In this document: piece after piece, positions 15,680 through 22,919 of the stretch
How positions within the stretch are numbered: position 1 is the stretch's first letter
How the letters are laid out: every line of letters starts with the position of its first letter
Origin: Methanocorpusculum sp.
GTDB taxonomy: Archaea; Halobacteriota; Methanomicrobia; Methanomicrobiales; Methanocorpusculaceae
Assembly (NCBI RefSeq): GCF_030655665.1
Contig: NZ_JAUSPQ010000006.1
Span: forward strand, 62,001 to 126,000
DNA: 64,000 nt
Direction: 5' to 3'
The notes under the pieces: model-generated
Database searches by the model: none
The model's input: the letters and a program-made list of their open reading frames with translations, nothing else
What the model was told of the DNA's origin: nothing
Translations under genes and position numbers: made by a program

Positions 15680-16780
15680 ATGAATCTGAAAGAATTTGAT
15701 GATATAAAATATAATAATAAATATAAAAATTCTCTTAATTCTTTATCACCATATATAGGGAGACTTCGTTATGAGTGTGCAGGTTATTTAATTGATCAAT
15801 ATGCACAACCCGATGAATTAATATTTGATCCTTTTTGTGGTAGTGGAACAGTATTACTTGAAGGTTGGGCTAAAGGTTACAATGTAATGGGCAATGACCT
15901 TAATTATTATGCTTATGTACTAACTATGGGTAAATTATATCCATATCATACAGAAATAGAAGCATGTGTAGCGCTTGATAAATATAATAATCGAATAACC
16001 AAAAAAGCAAGTGAAATAAATTTGGATGTTATTCCTGAATGGGTACAATCATTTTACCACCCTCAAACACTTCGGGAAATAATTGCCTGGACGTATTATC
16101 TCAGACAACATAAGGAATGGTTCCTGCTAGCTTGTCTCATGGGTATTTTGCATCACCAACGTCCGGGATTTTTGTCATATCCCTCAAGTCACGGGGTACC
16201 TTATTTACGTACAAAAAAATACCCTCGGGAAAATTACCCGGAAATGTATTCATATAGGAATGTTTACGAAAAACTCAACGCAAAGGTAAAACGTAGTTAT
16301 AAATTTGTACCTAATTTGGATTTTTCAAAAGAGCGCATTGTTTATAACAAAAATTCTGCATCAATGAAGATTAAGCAAGACAGAATTGGCACAATAATTA
16401 CAAGTCCTCCATATATGAAATCACTAACATACGCACGTGATAATCGCTTGAGATTGTGGTTTTTAGGGAAAGACGATTGGAATTCGTTAGATCAAAAAAT
16501 ATCTCCACAAGGGAATGAATTTATCTTAATGATGAAGCAATGTATCAAAAAATGGTCTGAACATCAAATTTCTGGTGATACCTGCGTAGTTGTTCTTGGA
16601 GATATAAATATTCAATATAAAAATCAAAAAATGCCGCTGGCTGAAATGTTAACGGAAATTTCCTCAAAAAAATATCGTTTGGTTGAAGCATTTTATGATT
16701 CTATGCCCGAAGCAAAGAAACAGATTAAAGGTAAAGATTTAGTAAAAAGAGAGATAATTACTGTCTTAGAGAGATTGTGA
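15680..16780 (+). CDS. DNA methyltransferase (amino-methylating type)
   Basis: A 366-residue protein with the S-adenosylmethionine site DPFCGSGT at residues 50-57 and the catalytic TSPPY at about 241-245, a combination seen in enzymes that methylate N6 of adenine or N4 of cytosine. The order, SAM motif first and SPPY later with a long middle region, leaves a plausible target-recognition part at about 90-235. I chose the ATG at 15680, with GAGAGG just upstream; a TTG at 15650 would add ten residues. It is much richer in A+T than its neighbours and lies three bases ahead of the kinase/NTPase gene. No restriction nuclease is evident beside it. Confidence 0.8.
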   Translation: MNLKEFDDIKYNNKYKNSLNSLSPYIGRLRYECAGYLIDQYAQPDELIFDPFCGSGTVLLEGWAKGYNVMGNDLNYYAYVLTMGKLYPYHTEIEACVALDKYNNRITKKASEINLDVIPEWVQSFYHPQTLREIIAWTYYLRQHKEWFLLACLMGILHHQRPGFLSYPSSHGVPYLRTKKYPRENYPEMYSYRNVYEKLNAKVKRSYKFVPNLDFSKERIVYNKNSASMKIKQDRIGTIITSPPYMKSLTYARDNRLRLWFLGKDDWNSLDQKISPQGNEFILMMKQCIKKWSEHQISGDTCVVVLGDINIQYKNQKMPLAEMLTEISSKKYRLVEAFYDSMPEAKKQIKGKDLVKREIITVLERL

Positions 16781-16783
16781 AAA

Positions 16784-19282
16784 ATGGATTCTGATATTTT
16801 CATTGGTATTAATATAAATGGATATATAATTCAAGAGGAAATTGGCAAAGGATGTATTGGTAATGTCTTTAGAGGAGAGAAGGAAAATTATGGAAGTCGT
16901 GCAATTAAATTTGTTCCAAATGAAATGGTGTTAAAAAAACCAACATGGCAACAGGAAATCATTAAAGTTATTAAACTGGAACAAACAGAGGGGGTGGTAC
17001 GTTATCATGATCATGGATTTATAGAGATCTCTGGAAAAAACTATCTCTATATGATATGGGACTGTATTAATGGTGAAAGTCTCGCCAATATTATAAACAA
17101 TAAAAAAGTCACAATACAGATGTTGGTTGATATTATTGATCGAACATTAGCAGTTTTTTATGCATGCAAAATGGTGGGAATTCAACACTCTGACTTTCAT
17201 TCTGGAAATATTATAATTGAAAATCCAGACCCATTATCAATTAATCCAAATCAGCGTAGGGTATTTATAACAGATTTTGGATATGGCACTTTCTCACCCC
17301 ATGTTGTTTCCGAAGAAATAATGGATGATTATAAAGGTTTTGCACATATTATTCAAGAATGTCTCGCATCAATTGACATGCATTCTCTTGAGCAGGAGGA
17401 TAAAAATAAATATCGGGTACTTAAAAATGAATTCCCAAAATTATTACTTGAAAATAATATAACAGAGGGTGAGTATGTAAAAAATCCACATGAACTTCGG
17501 AACGCATTGTATGTATTATTTAATAAAGATAAATCCTCTCAAATAATGGATAAAAATGTTGGGGATTATTTGGTCGCAGAATACATGGGGGAGCGTTATG
17601 ATGAGTGGCAAGCATTATTTGTTCCAAAATTTTTAGCAACAAATGAATTATTTGATAAAAATATTTGTGTTTTAACAGGTCTTCGAGGATGCGGAAAAAC
17701 AACTATCTTTATGAGAGTGAGTGATGATTTAAAAAGGAAATTAGGTAATGCAGGCATTCCCGGGGAAGATGGATTTATAGGGTTGTATTTGAATGCAAGG
17801 ACAATTGGAGAGGCTTTTCCTTGGCTACCATTAGATAAGCAAGATGTGGCACGTAAACAAGTCATCAATTATTTCAATCTAAAGTGGACCATTCAAATTC
17901 TCCAATGGTTACGATGCGAGGTAGAGATATATAATGATTTAAATTGTTCATGGGTAAGTTCATTCTTTACTAAGTATCTGAAAGATTGTTATTTTACTAG
18001 TACATCTAATGAAGGAATTATAAATACAGCTATTTCAGGATGTGAGAGAGAGTTATTAAAATGTAAACTGGGTGCCGCATATATGCCTGAGATAAAATGG
18101 GCATTTTCTGATTATGATTATTTAGAGATATTAACTAAATTAATCAACAATAAGTGTGTTTTTTCCCAAAAAAAAGATTTCTTCCTTTTCCTCGATGATT
18201 ACTCATCACCAATGATTAATGAGTGTACTCAAAAAATACTTAACCCGATTATTTTCAGGCGTACATCAACAGTTTTCTTTAAGATATCCACAGAAAGTGT
18301 TGAAACTTTTTTCCCCTATGGACTAAATAATAAAACTCTTGAAGAAAATAATGATTATAAACTGATCGATCTTAGCATAAAATCGATAACGGAAGAGGGT
18401 GATACTAAAAATGAAGATATTATTTATTCGATTTTTGAACGTAGAATTAATAGAAGTGATCTCTTTGCCAAATGTAATACTAATTTAAATGAGTTATTAG
18501 GGAATATCCGTATTGCAGGTAATACTCGAGCAAGTAAAATAAAGAAAAATGAAGCAAATACATATTATGGGACAGGAGTTTTTTATGATATATGGTCAAG
18601 TGATATCAGGCAGTTAATTAAAATATTCTCACAAATGGTATCAGAAGAAACTCAAAATGGCGATATTTTAAAAAGGATTGCGGATGTGCGTTCTCACAGC
18701 AGTACCTCTAATAATCCTATAATACAGAAAACTAATCAGGATAATGTGTTTCGCAAGGCAGGTGGAATGTATCTTAATGTATTGAAAACGGCAACAAATT
18801 CCTGTGATAAAGCCATCATTTACGATAAACCTGATCCAGAAACATATGGTGAACATCTATTCAATATTTCATCCGCGTGCCAGAGAATGTTCTATTATGA
18901 TTTGAAAAACAAAACTTCAAAAAATGGGGATCGAAATCCGCCCAAACAAGCTAGAAGAATAGAAATATCTGATGGATCAATAATTGGAAAACTAGACCCA
19001 ATTGCTGAATGTTATTATAGAGGTCTTATCAGATATGGTGTCTTTGTTGAAGATCCACGCGGAAAAAGTGTCCGAAGTTCAGTTGCAACAAGAATATATT
19101 TACGTAGTTTATTTGTACCATATTTTAACATTACTTTTTCTAAAAGGGATAGTATAACTCTAGGTTGGGAAGATTTTAAAGAGTTACTTCTTACACCAGA
19201 TGATTTTGCAAAAAAATATACGAAATTGAATGATGAAAGCCAGAAAGAATTATTTGGAAATGAGAATGATTGGGACGAATAA
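16784..19282 (+). CDS. Ser/Thr kinase fused to a P-loop NTPase
   Basis: An 832-residue protein. Residues 10-200 form a protein kinase with intact core residues: glycine loop IGKGCIGNVF, K42 in AIKF, E58 in the C-helix, D136 and N141 in HSDFHSGN (HSD replaces HRD) and D163 in DFG. A separate NTPase follows: Walker A TGLRGCGKTT at about 299-308 and a Walker B-like FFLFLDDYSS at about 465-475. The remaining 350 residues have no motif I recognise and may be a helical sensor or regulatory part. Such ATPases occur among AAA/STAND and Orc-like groups. Position between a methyltransferase and an unknown gene suggests phage defence, which is inference. Very AT-rich. Confidence 0.8.
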   Translation: MDSDIFIGININGYIIQEEIGKGCIGNVFRGEKENYGSRAIKFVPNEMVLKKPTWQQEIIKVIKLEQTEGVVRYHDHGFIEISGKNYLYMIWDCINGESLANIINNKKVTIQMLVDIIDRTLAVFYACKMVGIQHSDFHSGNIIIENPDPLSINPNQRRVFITDFGYGTFSPHVVSEEIMDDYKGFAHIIQECLASIDMHSLEQEDKNKYRVLKNEFPKLLLENNITEGEYVKNPHELRNALYVLFNKDKSSQIMDKNVGDYLVAEYMGERYDEWQALFVPKFLATNELFDKNICVLTGLRGCGKTTIFMRVSDDLKRKLGNAGIPGEDGFIGLYLNARTIGEAFPWLPLDKQDVARKQVINYFNLKWTIQILQWLRCEVEIYNDLNCSWVSSFFTKYLKDCYFTSTSNEGIINTAISGCERELLKCKLGAAYMPEIKWAFSDYDYLEILTKLINNKCVFSQKKDFFLFLDDYSSPMINECTQKILNPIIFRRTSTVFFKISTESVETFFPYGLNNKTLEENNDYKLIDLSIKSITEEGDTKNEDIIYSIFERRINRSDLFAKCNTNLNELLGNIRIAGNTRASKIKKNEANTYYGTGVFYDIWSSDIRQLIKIFSQMVSEETQNGDILKRIADVRSHSSTSNNPIIQKTNQDNVFRKAGGMYLNVLKTATNSCDKAIIYDKPDPETYGEHLFNISSACQRMFYYDLKNKTSKNGDRNPPKQARRIEISDGSIIGKLDPIAECYYRGLIRYGVFVEDPRGKSVRSSVATRIYLRSLFVPYFNITFSKRDSITLGWEDFKELLLTPDDFAKKYTKLNDESQKELFGNENDWDE

Positions 19283-19283
19283 A

Positions 19284-20342
19284 ATGGGACGATTACCAGT
19301 TATTGAAGAAGCTTCTAATATAGATAGAAATTCCAACTCAAAAATATTATTAATTATTTCAGAAGGGTTTGAATCACGATCATTATCTTGGATTACCTCA
19401 CAACCAAAGAGCAGCAGTCTATTTAATGAAGCATGGGTTTGTAAATATGACCCCAGTAAAAAATCCAAATATCTAGCTATGATACAGGAAGTCTCGTGTA
19501 GGACCAATGATGTACACACGATTGAGTTTAACCGATTCAGTCCCACTATTTTTGAACAAGAATTAAATGGCCGCATGTCTCAAATAAATCGTTTTGATGA
19601 AATTATAATTGATATCACTGTGATGTCAAAGATTCTCATTATGATACTATTGTGTTCACTTAAAATATATAATAAAAAACTCACAATTATTTATTCAGAA
19701 CCCATAACTTGGAGTCCATCTCTAGAAAAATACAATGAGGAAATCTCTAAACGTAATATTTGTGATAATGGCAGCATTCTCACTTATTTTGGTCTTTCAT
19801 CAGTAGGAGTATATGACATTGTCAAAACACCAAAACTATCTAGTATTGTTATGCAAAATAGTCCATCTATTTTGATTGCATTTTTATCGTTTAATGAACA
19901 ACTCCTTACAGTTTTACTAAATAATACAAACCCCGAATCCATATTCCTTATTAACACTATAAATGAGAGAGAAACTTGGAGAGAAGAAGCAACTATTGAG
20001 ATTCATAAAAATATTATTAACACATCTCCCCTATATGAAGGTGTTCAGAATTACAAATTAACAGATTACATCGGTGTTTTTGAGAATATTGCAAAAATTT
20101 ATCAAGAGAATTATTATTCTAATCGGATAATAATTTCTCCAACAGGATGTAAACTCCATGCAGTTGCTTGTGCACTTATGAAAAATTGTTGCTCAGATAT
20201 TCACGTGGAATATCCAATACCTAATAGTTATATTTTTGAGGGTTATTCAAGTGATGAAATCTATAAAATACATCAGATTGTATTCGATTCATATATGGAC
20301 GATATGAGATCTATAGCAGAAGAATATCATTTGAATGGCTAA
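19284..20342 (+). CDS. Unrecognised Rossmann-like protein of the AT-rich island
   Basis: A 352-residue protein whose family I cannot name. Two regions have the strand-loop-helix look of Rossmann-type nucleotide-binding folds: DEIIIDITVMSKILIMILLC with a following LTIIYSEP (about residues 101-137), and NRIIISPTGCKLHAVACALM with DIHVEYPIP (about 279-312). In both, a strand ends in (D/S)-x-T-x-x-x-K or its near form, recalling the ligand loop of CARF-like sensor domains; this is weak inference. The N-terminus KILLIISEGFESRSLSWI is a further strand and loop. The start ATG at 19284 lies two bases after the kinase/NTPase stop; earlier in-frame ATGs (for example 19266) lie inside that gene. Confidence 0.65.
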   Translation: MGRLPVIEEASNIDRNSNSKILLIISEGFESRSLSWITSQPKSSSLFNEAWVCKYDPSKKSKYLAMIQEVSCRTNDVHTIEFNRFSPTIFEQELNGRMSQINRFDEIIIDITVMSKILIMILLCSLKIYNKKLTIIYSEPITWSPSLEKYNEEISKRNICDNGSILTYFGLSSVGVYDIVKTPKLSSIVMQNSPSILIAFLSFNEQLLTVLLNNTNPESIFLINTINERETWREEATIEIHKNIINTSPLYEGVQNYKLTDYIGVFENIAKIYQENYYSNRIIISPTGCKLHAVACALMKNCCSDIHVEYPIPNSYIFEGYSSDEIYKIHQIVFDSYMDDMRSIAEEYHLNG

Positions 20343-20500
20343 AATAGTAAAATTTCAATTTTTCTGCAATTGCCTTTGAAAATCATAGAATAGTTCCTCC
20401 CTCGTGATTATAATACCTCAAAAATACTCCGGGAACACCGGGTACGCTGAATTCGTGTATCGGAGAGGTGTGGATGGATGAGATATCCCACTCCTTTTTA

Positions 20501-20524
20501 GAAAAACCGGCACGCCGGTTTTTC
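20501..20524. terminator. Perfect hairpin GAAAAACCGG/CCGGTTTTTC
   Basis: Ten paired bases with a CACG loop, ending TTTTTC in both directions, about 160 bases after the last island gene. It can act as a terminator for the island, or as part of the larger structured element that begins at 20529. The 160 bases between the gene and the hairpin hold nothing I recognise. Confidence 0.5.
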
Positions 20525-20528
20525 CCTA

Positions 20529-20631
20529 GCATTTTTCCAGACGGCGTGCGATTCCTGCGCAGGCGATCAGCCGGAGCAGAGCACGACGACGCAAGAAAAA
20601 TGCGATTCGCGGAGATTCGCGATTATTCGCG
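20529..20631 (+). repeat. Structured GC-rich element with phased ATTCGCG repeats, copy 1
   Basis: GCATTTTTC (20529-20537) pairs perfectly with GAAAAATGC (20595-20603), enclosing 57 GC-rich bases that contain the small palindrome CCTGCGCAGG. Directly after come three ATTCGCG motifs at 20605, 20615 and 20625, exactly ten bases apart. The same build (closing stem, inner hairpin, ten-base-phased ATTCGCG) occurs at 63878-63994. Both lie at the right side of an AT-rich gene block. It may be an attachment or transfer site, a protein-bound array or an RNA; none is established. Confidence 0.6.
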
Positions 20632-20645
20632 GTGGAATATTTAAT

Positions 20646-20990
20646 GTGTCCACATATGACCAACTCCTTGCCGATATAGATCAAAAACCCAAAATACATT
20701 TGGACACATTTTTTTCAAAACCCTGGGAAAAATTTTAAAAACCTAATTCTAAGCTTATATAGAGCTTATTTCATTTCTACCATACTAAAAACAGAGTTTT
20801 GGAAAAAATGTGTCCAAACTGGGAAAACCCCTATATACAGCTCTTTTTTTCAAAAAACCAGAATTACAAAGATTTTTCGTGGACACGTGCAGTTTTCGAA
20901 ACGTGTCCAAAACATCCCAAAAAAATGAGTTGGACAGGTATGAAAAATACAACGTGTCCAAAATCAACACCCACTTTTCATGGTGAGTGG
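20646..20990 (+). ncRNA. Three-hairpin unit 1 (GGACAC/GTGTCC arms)
   Basis: Candidate structured RNA or DNA element. Hairpin 1: TTTGGACACA (20699-20708) pairs with TGTGTCCAAA (20809-20818); pairing continues inward through the T-rich part to CAAAAC/GTTTTG, about 23 pairs with one mismatch. It also encloses AAGCT/AGCTT. Hairpin 2: TGGACACGT (20880-20888) with ACGTGTCCA (20901-20909). Hairpin 3: TTGGACA (20930-20936) with TGTCCAA (20955-20961). An unpaired GTGTCCA sits at 20646 and a GTGGACC at 20987. A TATA-like GGAATATTTAATG at 20634-20646 could start a transcript near 20670. No coding frame fits. Unit 2 repeats the layout with altered arms. Confidence 0.55.
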
Positions 20991-21286
20991 ACCTGATCAA
21001 CTCCTTCTTAACAGAGTCCCATCCGGGGGCACATTTTTCTCAAAACCCTGGAAAAAATTTCAAACACCTGAATCTAAGCTCATATTGAGGTTATTTCTTA
21101 TTCCTCATACAAAAAATAGAGTTTTGGGAAAAATGTGCCCCCACATCAAAAACTCAGCAAATATAGCTTTTTTCCAAATAAAACCCGCAAATCAACCGGA
21201 TTTTGGGGGCACGTAGATTTTCCAGATGTGCCCCCAACTCAAACAAAAATATCTGGGGGCACATACCACGTGCCCCCGATTTTTCA
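20991..21286 (+). ncRNA. Three-hairpin unit 2 (GGGGGCAC/GTGCCCCC arms)
   Basis: A diverged paralogue of unit 1, beginning with the shared TGATCAACTCCTT (TGACCAACTCCTT in unit 1). Hairpin 1: GGGGGCACA (21025-21033) with TGTGCCCCC (21134-21142), extended through the T-rich part as in unit 1, and an inner CTCA/TGAG. Hairpin 2: TTGGGGGCACGT (21203-21214) with ATGTGCCCCCAA (21226-21237), one wobble pair. Hairpin 3: GGGGGCAC (21255-21262) with GTGCCCCC (21270-21277). Every arm differs from unit 1 in the same way, and each pair stays complementary. Spacing of hairpins 1 and 2 is conserved within a base. The stretch 21287-21414 up to rio1 holds only a possible promoter. Confidence 0.55.
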
Positions 21287-21414
21287 CCATTGTTCAAAAA
21301 CCGTACTCAGTGAACGGAGTTCTCCGGAGACACATCCCCCTCCCCAAAATCTAATACCCTATAAATGAAACATATACCAGAACAGCACAGCTGAAACTTA
21401 CATCAACCCCTATC

Positions 21415-22281
21415 ATGTCCCCCGAAAAAAACCGCAAACCTAAAACTTGCTCACCGCCACGATCCGCATCTTCAGCAGATCACCACCAGGACCAGGACGG
21501 CAGGATCGAATACCTCGACCGTAAACTCTCCGAACTCGGCATCAGACTCAAAGACGCCGACTCAAGAAAAGTCACCGGCGAAGTCTTTGACGAAGTCACT
21601 CTTTTAGCGCTCTACAAACTCGTAAAGAAAAATATCATCACATCCATGGGAGGATCCATATCCACCGGCAAGGAAGCCAACGTATTCCTTGCAGGAAAAA
21701 CCGACGATGCAGGGGAAGAGATCTCTGCCGCCGTCAAAATCTATCGGATCAGAACAGGGAACTTCACCACGATGAGTGATTACATCATCGGTGATCCCCG
21801 GTTCTCCGGCATTCGCCGGACCCACAAAGACATCATCTTTGCCTGGACGAAAAAAGAGTACAGCAACCTATCGCGAACGAGGGAAGCCGGCATCCCCTGC
21901 CCGACCCCGTATGCGTTCGACAGAAACATCCTCGTCATGGAATTTCTCGGGACCGGGAACATCCCCTATCCCCAGATGCGTCTCCGCCTCCCGGGAACTC
22001 CCGAAGAAGGCTACGAGGAGACCATCGGACTCATCCGCGATCTCTATCAGAAAGCCCGTCTTGTTCACGGCGATCTGTCCGAGTACAACATCCTCACCGG
22101 ACCTGACGGACTCATCTTAATTGATATGGCACAGGCTGTGATCCCCGAACACCCCCGGGCCTACAATTTCCTTTTCAGGGACATCAAAAACATCAACAGA
22201 TTTTTTGGCACCAAATGTAAAACAACCGACGAACACGAACTCTTCAGAGACATCGTCGGAGAAGAATTTTTCGAGATATAA
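21415..22281 (+). CDS. rio1: RIO-type serine kinase Rio1
   Basis: A 288-residue atypical kinase involved in maturation of the small ribosomal subunit in Archaea and Eukarya. The RIO1 marks are STGKEANVF (nucleotide loop, about residue 82), VKIYRI (catalytic Lys), HGDLSEYNIL (about 217) and LIDMAQAV (metal-binding Asp, about 233). A 60-residue N-terminal part includes a polar tail and the RIO-specific helices. It is followed after three bases by the KH-protein gene, whose eukaryal homologue Pno1/Dim2 acts in the same pathway, so the pair is a functional operon. Confidence 0.93.
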   Translation: MSPEKNRKPKTCSPPRSASSADHHQDQDGRIEYLDRKLSELGIRLKDADSRKVTGEVFDEVTLLALYKLVKKNIITSMGGSISTGKEANVFLAGKTDDAGEEISAAVKIYRIRTGNFTTMSDYIIGDPRFSGIRRTHKDIIFAWTKKEYSNLSRTREAGIPCPTPYAFDRNILVMEFLGTGNIPYPQMRLRLPGTPEEGYEETIGLIRDLYQKARLVHGDLSEYNILTGPDGLILIDMAQAVIPEHPRAYNFLFRDIKNINRFFGTKCKTTDEHELFRDIVGEEFFEI

Positions 22282-22284
22282 ATC

Positions 22285-22827
22285 ATGACACAAGAAGTAA
22301 AGATCCCCAACGACAGAATCGGCGCAATCATCGGAAAAGGCGGCGAGACCAGAAAATTTCTGGAAAAAATGCTCCACGTGACCCTCGAGGTCGACAGCCA
22401 ATCCGGTCTTATTGAGATCATAAACAAAGAGGATTCCCTCTCAGAGATCCGTGCGATGGAAGTCATCAAAGCGATCGGACGAGGATTCTCACCCGAGCGG
22501 GCAAAGAAACTGCTCGATGACGACGACATGATCCTGACCCTGATCGATATTTCAGATATCGCCGACACCCCCCAGAAACTTGCAAGGATCAGAGGAAGGA
22601 TCATCGGCCGTGAAGGAAAAGCACGGGAACAGATCGAAAACATGACCGGGGCCCTCGTTTCCGTATACGGGAAAACCGTCGGCATCATCGGCATGCCGGA
22701 TCAGATGAACGATGCCCACACCGCGGTAACCATGCTCATAAACGGCTCGGATCACAGCACCGTCTTTAACTTCCTGGATCGCAAAAAGAAGGAAGCAAAG
22801 CTGGACGTTCTGAACTATTATTACTAA
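22285..22827 (+). CDS. KH-domain rRNA-processing protein (Pno1/Dim2-like)
   Basis: A 180-residue RNA-binding protein with two KH domains, visible from the GxxG loops in GAIIGKGGETRKF (about residues 12-24) and GRIIGREGKAREQIEN (about 108-123). Archaeal proteins of this form are orthologues of eukaryotic Pno1/Dim2, which bind the 3' end of small-subunit rRNA. It lies directly after rio1. The C-terminal DRKKKEAKLDVLNYYY is basic then aromatic. Length is normal for the archaeal family. Confidence 0.9.
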   Translation: MTQEVKIPNDRIGAIIGKGGETRKFLEKMLHVTLEVDSQSGLIEIINKEDSLSEIRAMEVIKAIGRGFSPERAKKLLDDDDMILTLIDISDIADTPQKLARIRGRIIGREGKAREQIENMTGALVSVYGKTVGIIGMPDQMNDAHTAVTMLINGSDHSTVFNFLDRKKKEAKLDVLNYYY

Positions 22828-22874
22828 GGCGTACTAAAGTAACAATCATTAAATATCATGAGTGATTCTGCAGA

Positions 22875-22896
22875 GTTCCACTGGAAACAAAGGGGT
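22875..22896 (+). other. ORB-like origin-recognition motif, isolated
   Basis: GTTCCACTGGAAACAAAGGG followed by GT matches the archaeal origin recognition box pattern (TTCCA-GGAAAC-AAGGGGT). It sits in the 92-base gap between the KH gene and hel308, about 6 kb from the main origin. TTCCACTGGAA is itself nearly palindromic. It may be a remote Orc1/Cdc6 binding site or a regulatory site for hel308. Confidence 0.6.
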
Positions 22897-22919
22897 CTAA
22901 ATAAATCCGGACTCGTTTC

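Noticed and set aside
20646-21286. CRISPR array
   Set aside because: The repeated arms are only 7-10 bases, alternate in orientation and are irregularly spaced; there are no uniform spacers and no cas genes nearby.
20799-21368. Short rightward frames across the hairpin units (for example 20799-20996 and 21135-21368)
   Set aside because: They run through the hairpin arms, are not shared between the two units and have no protein-like composition.
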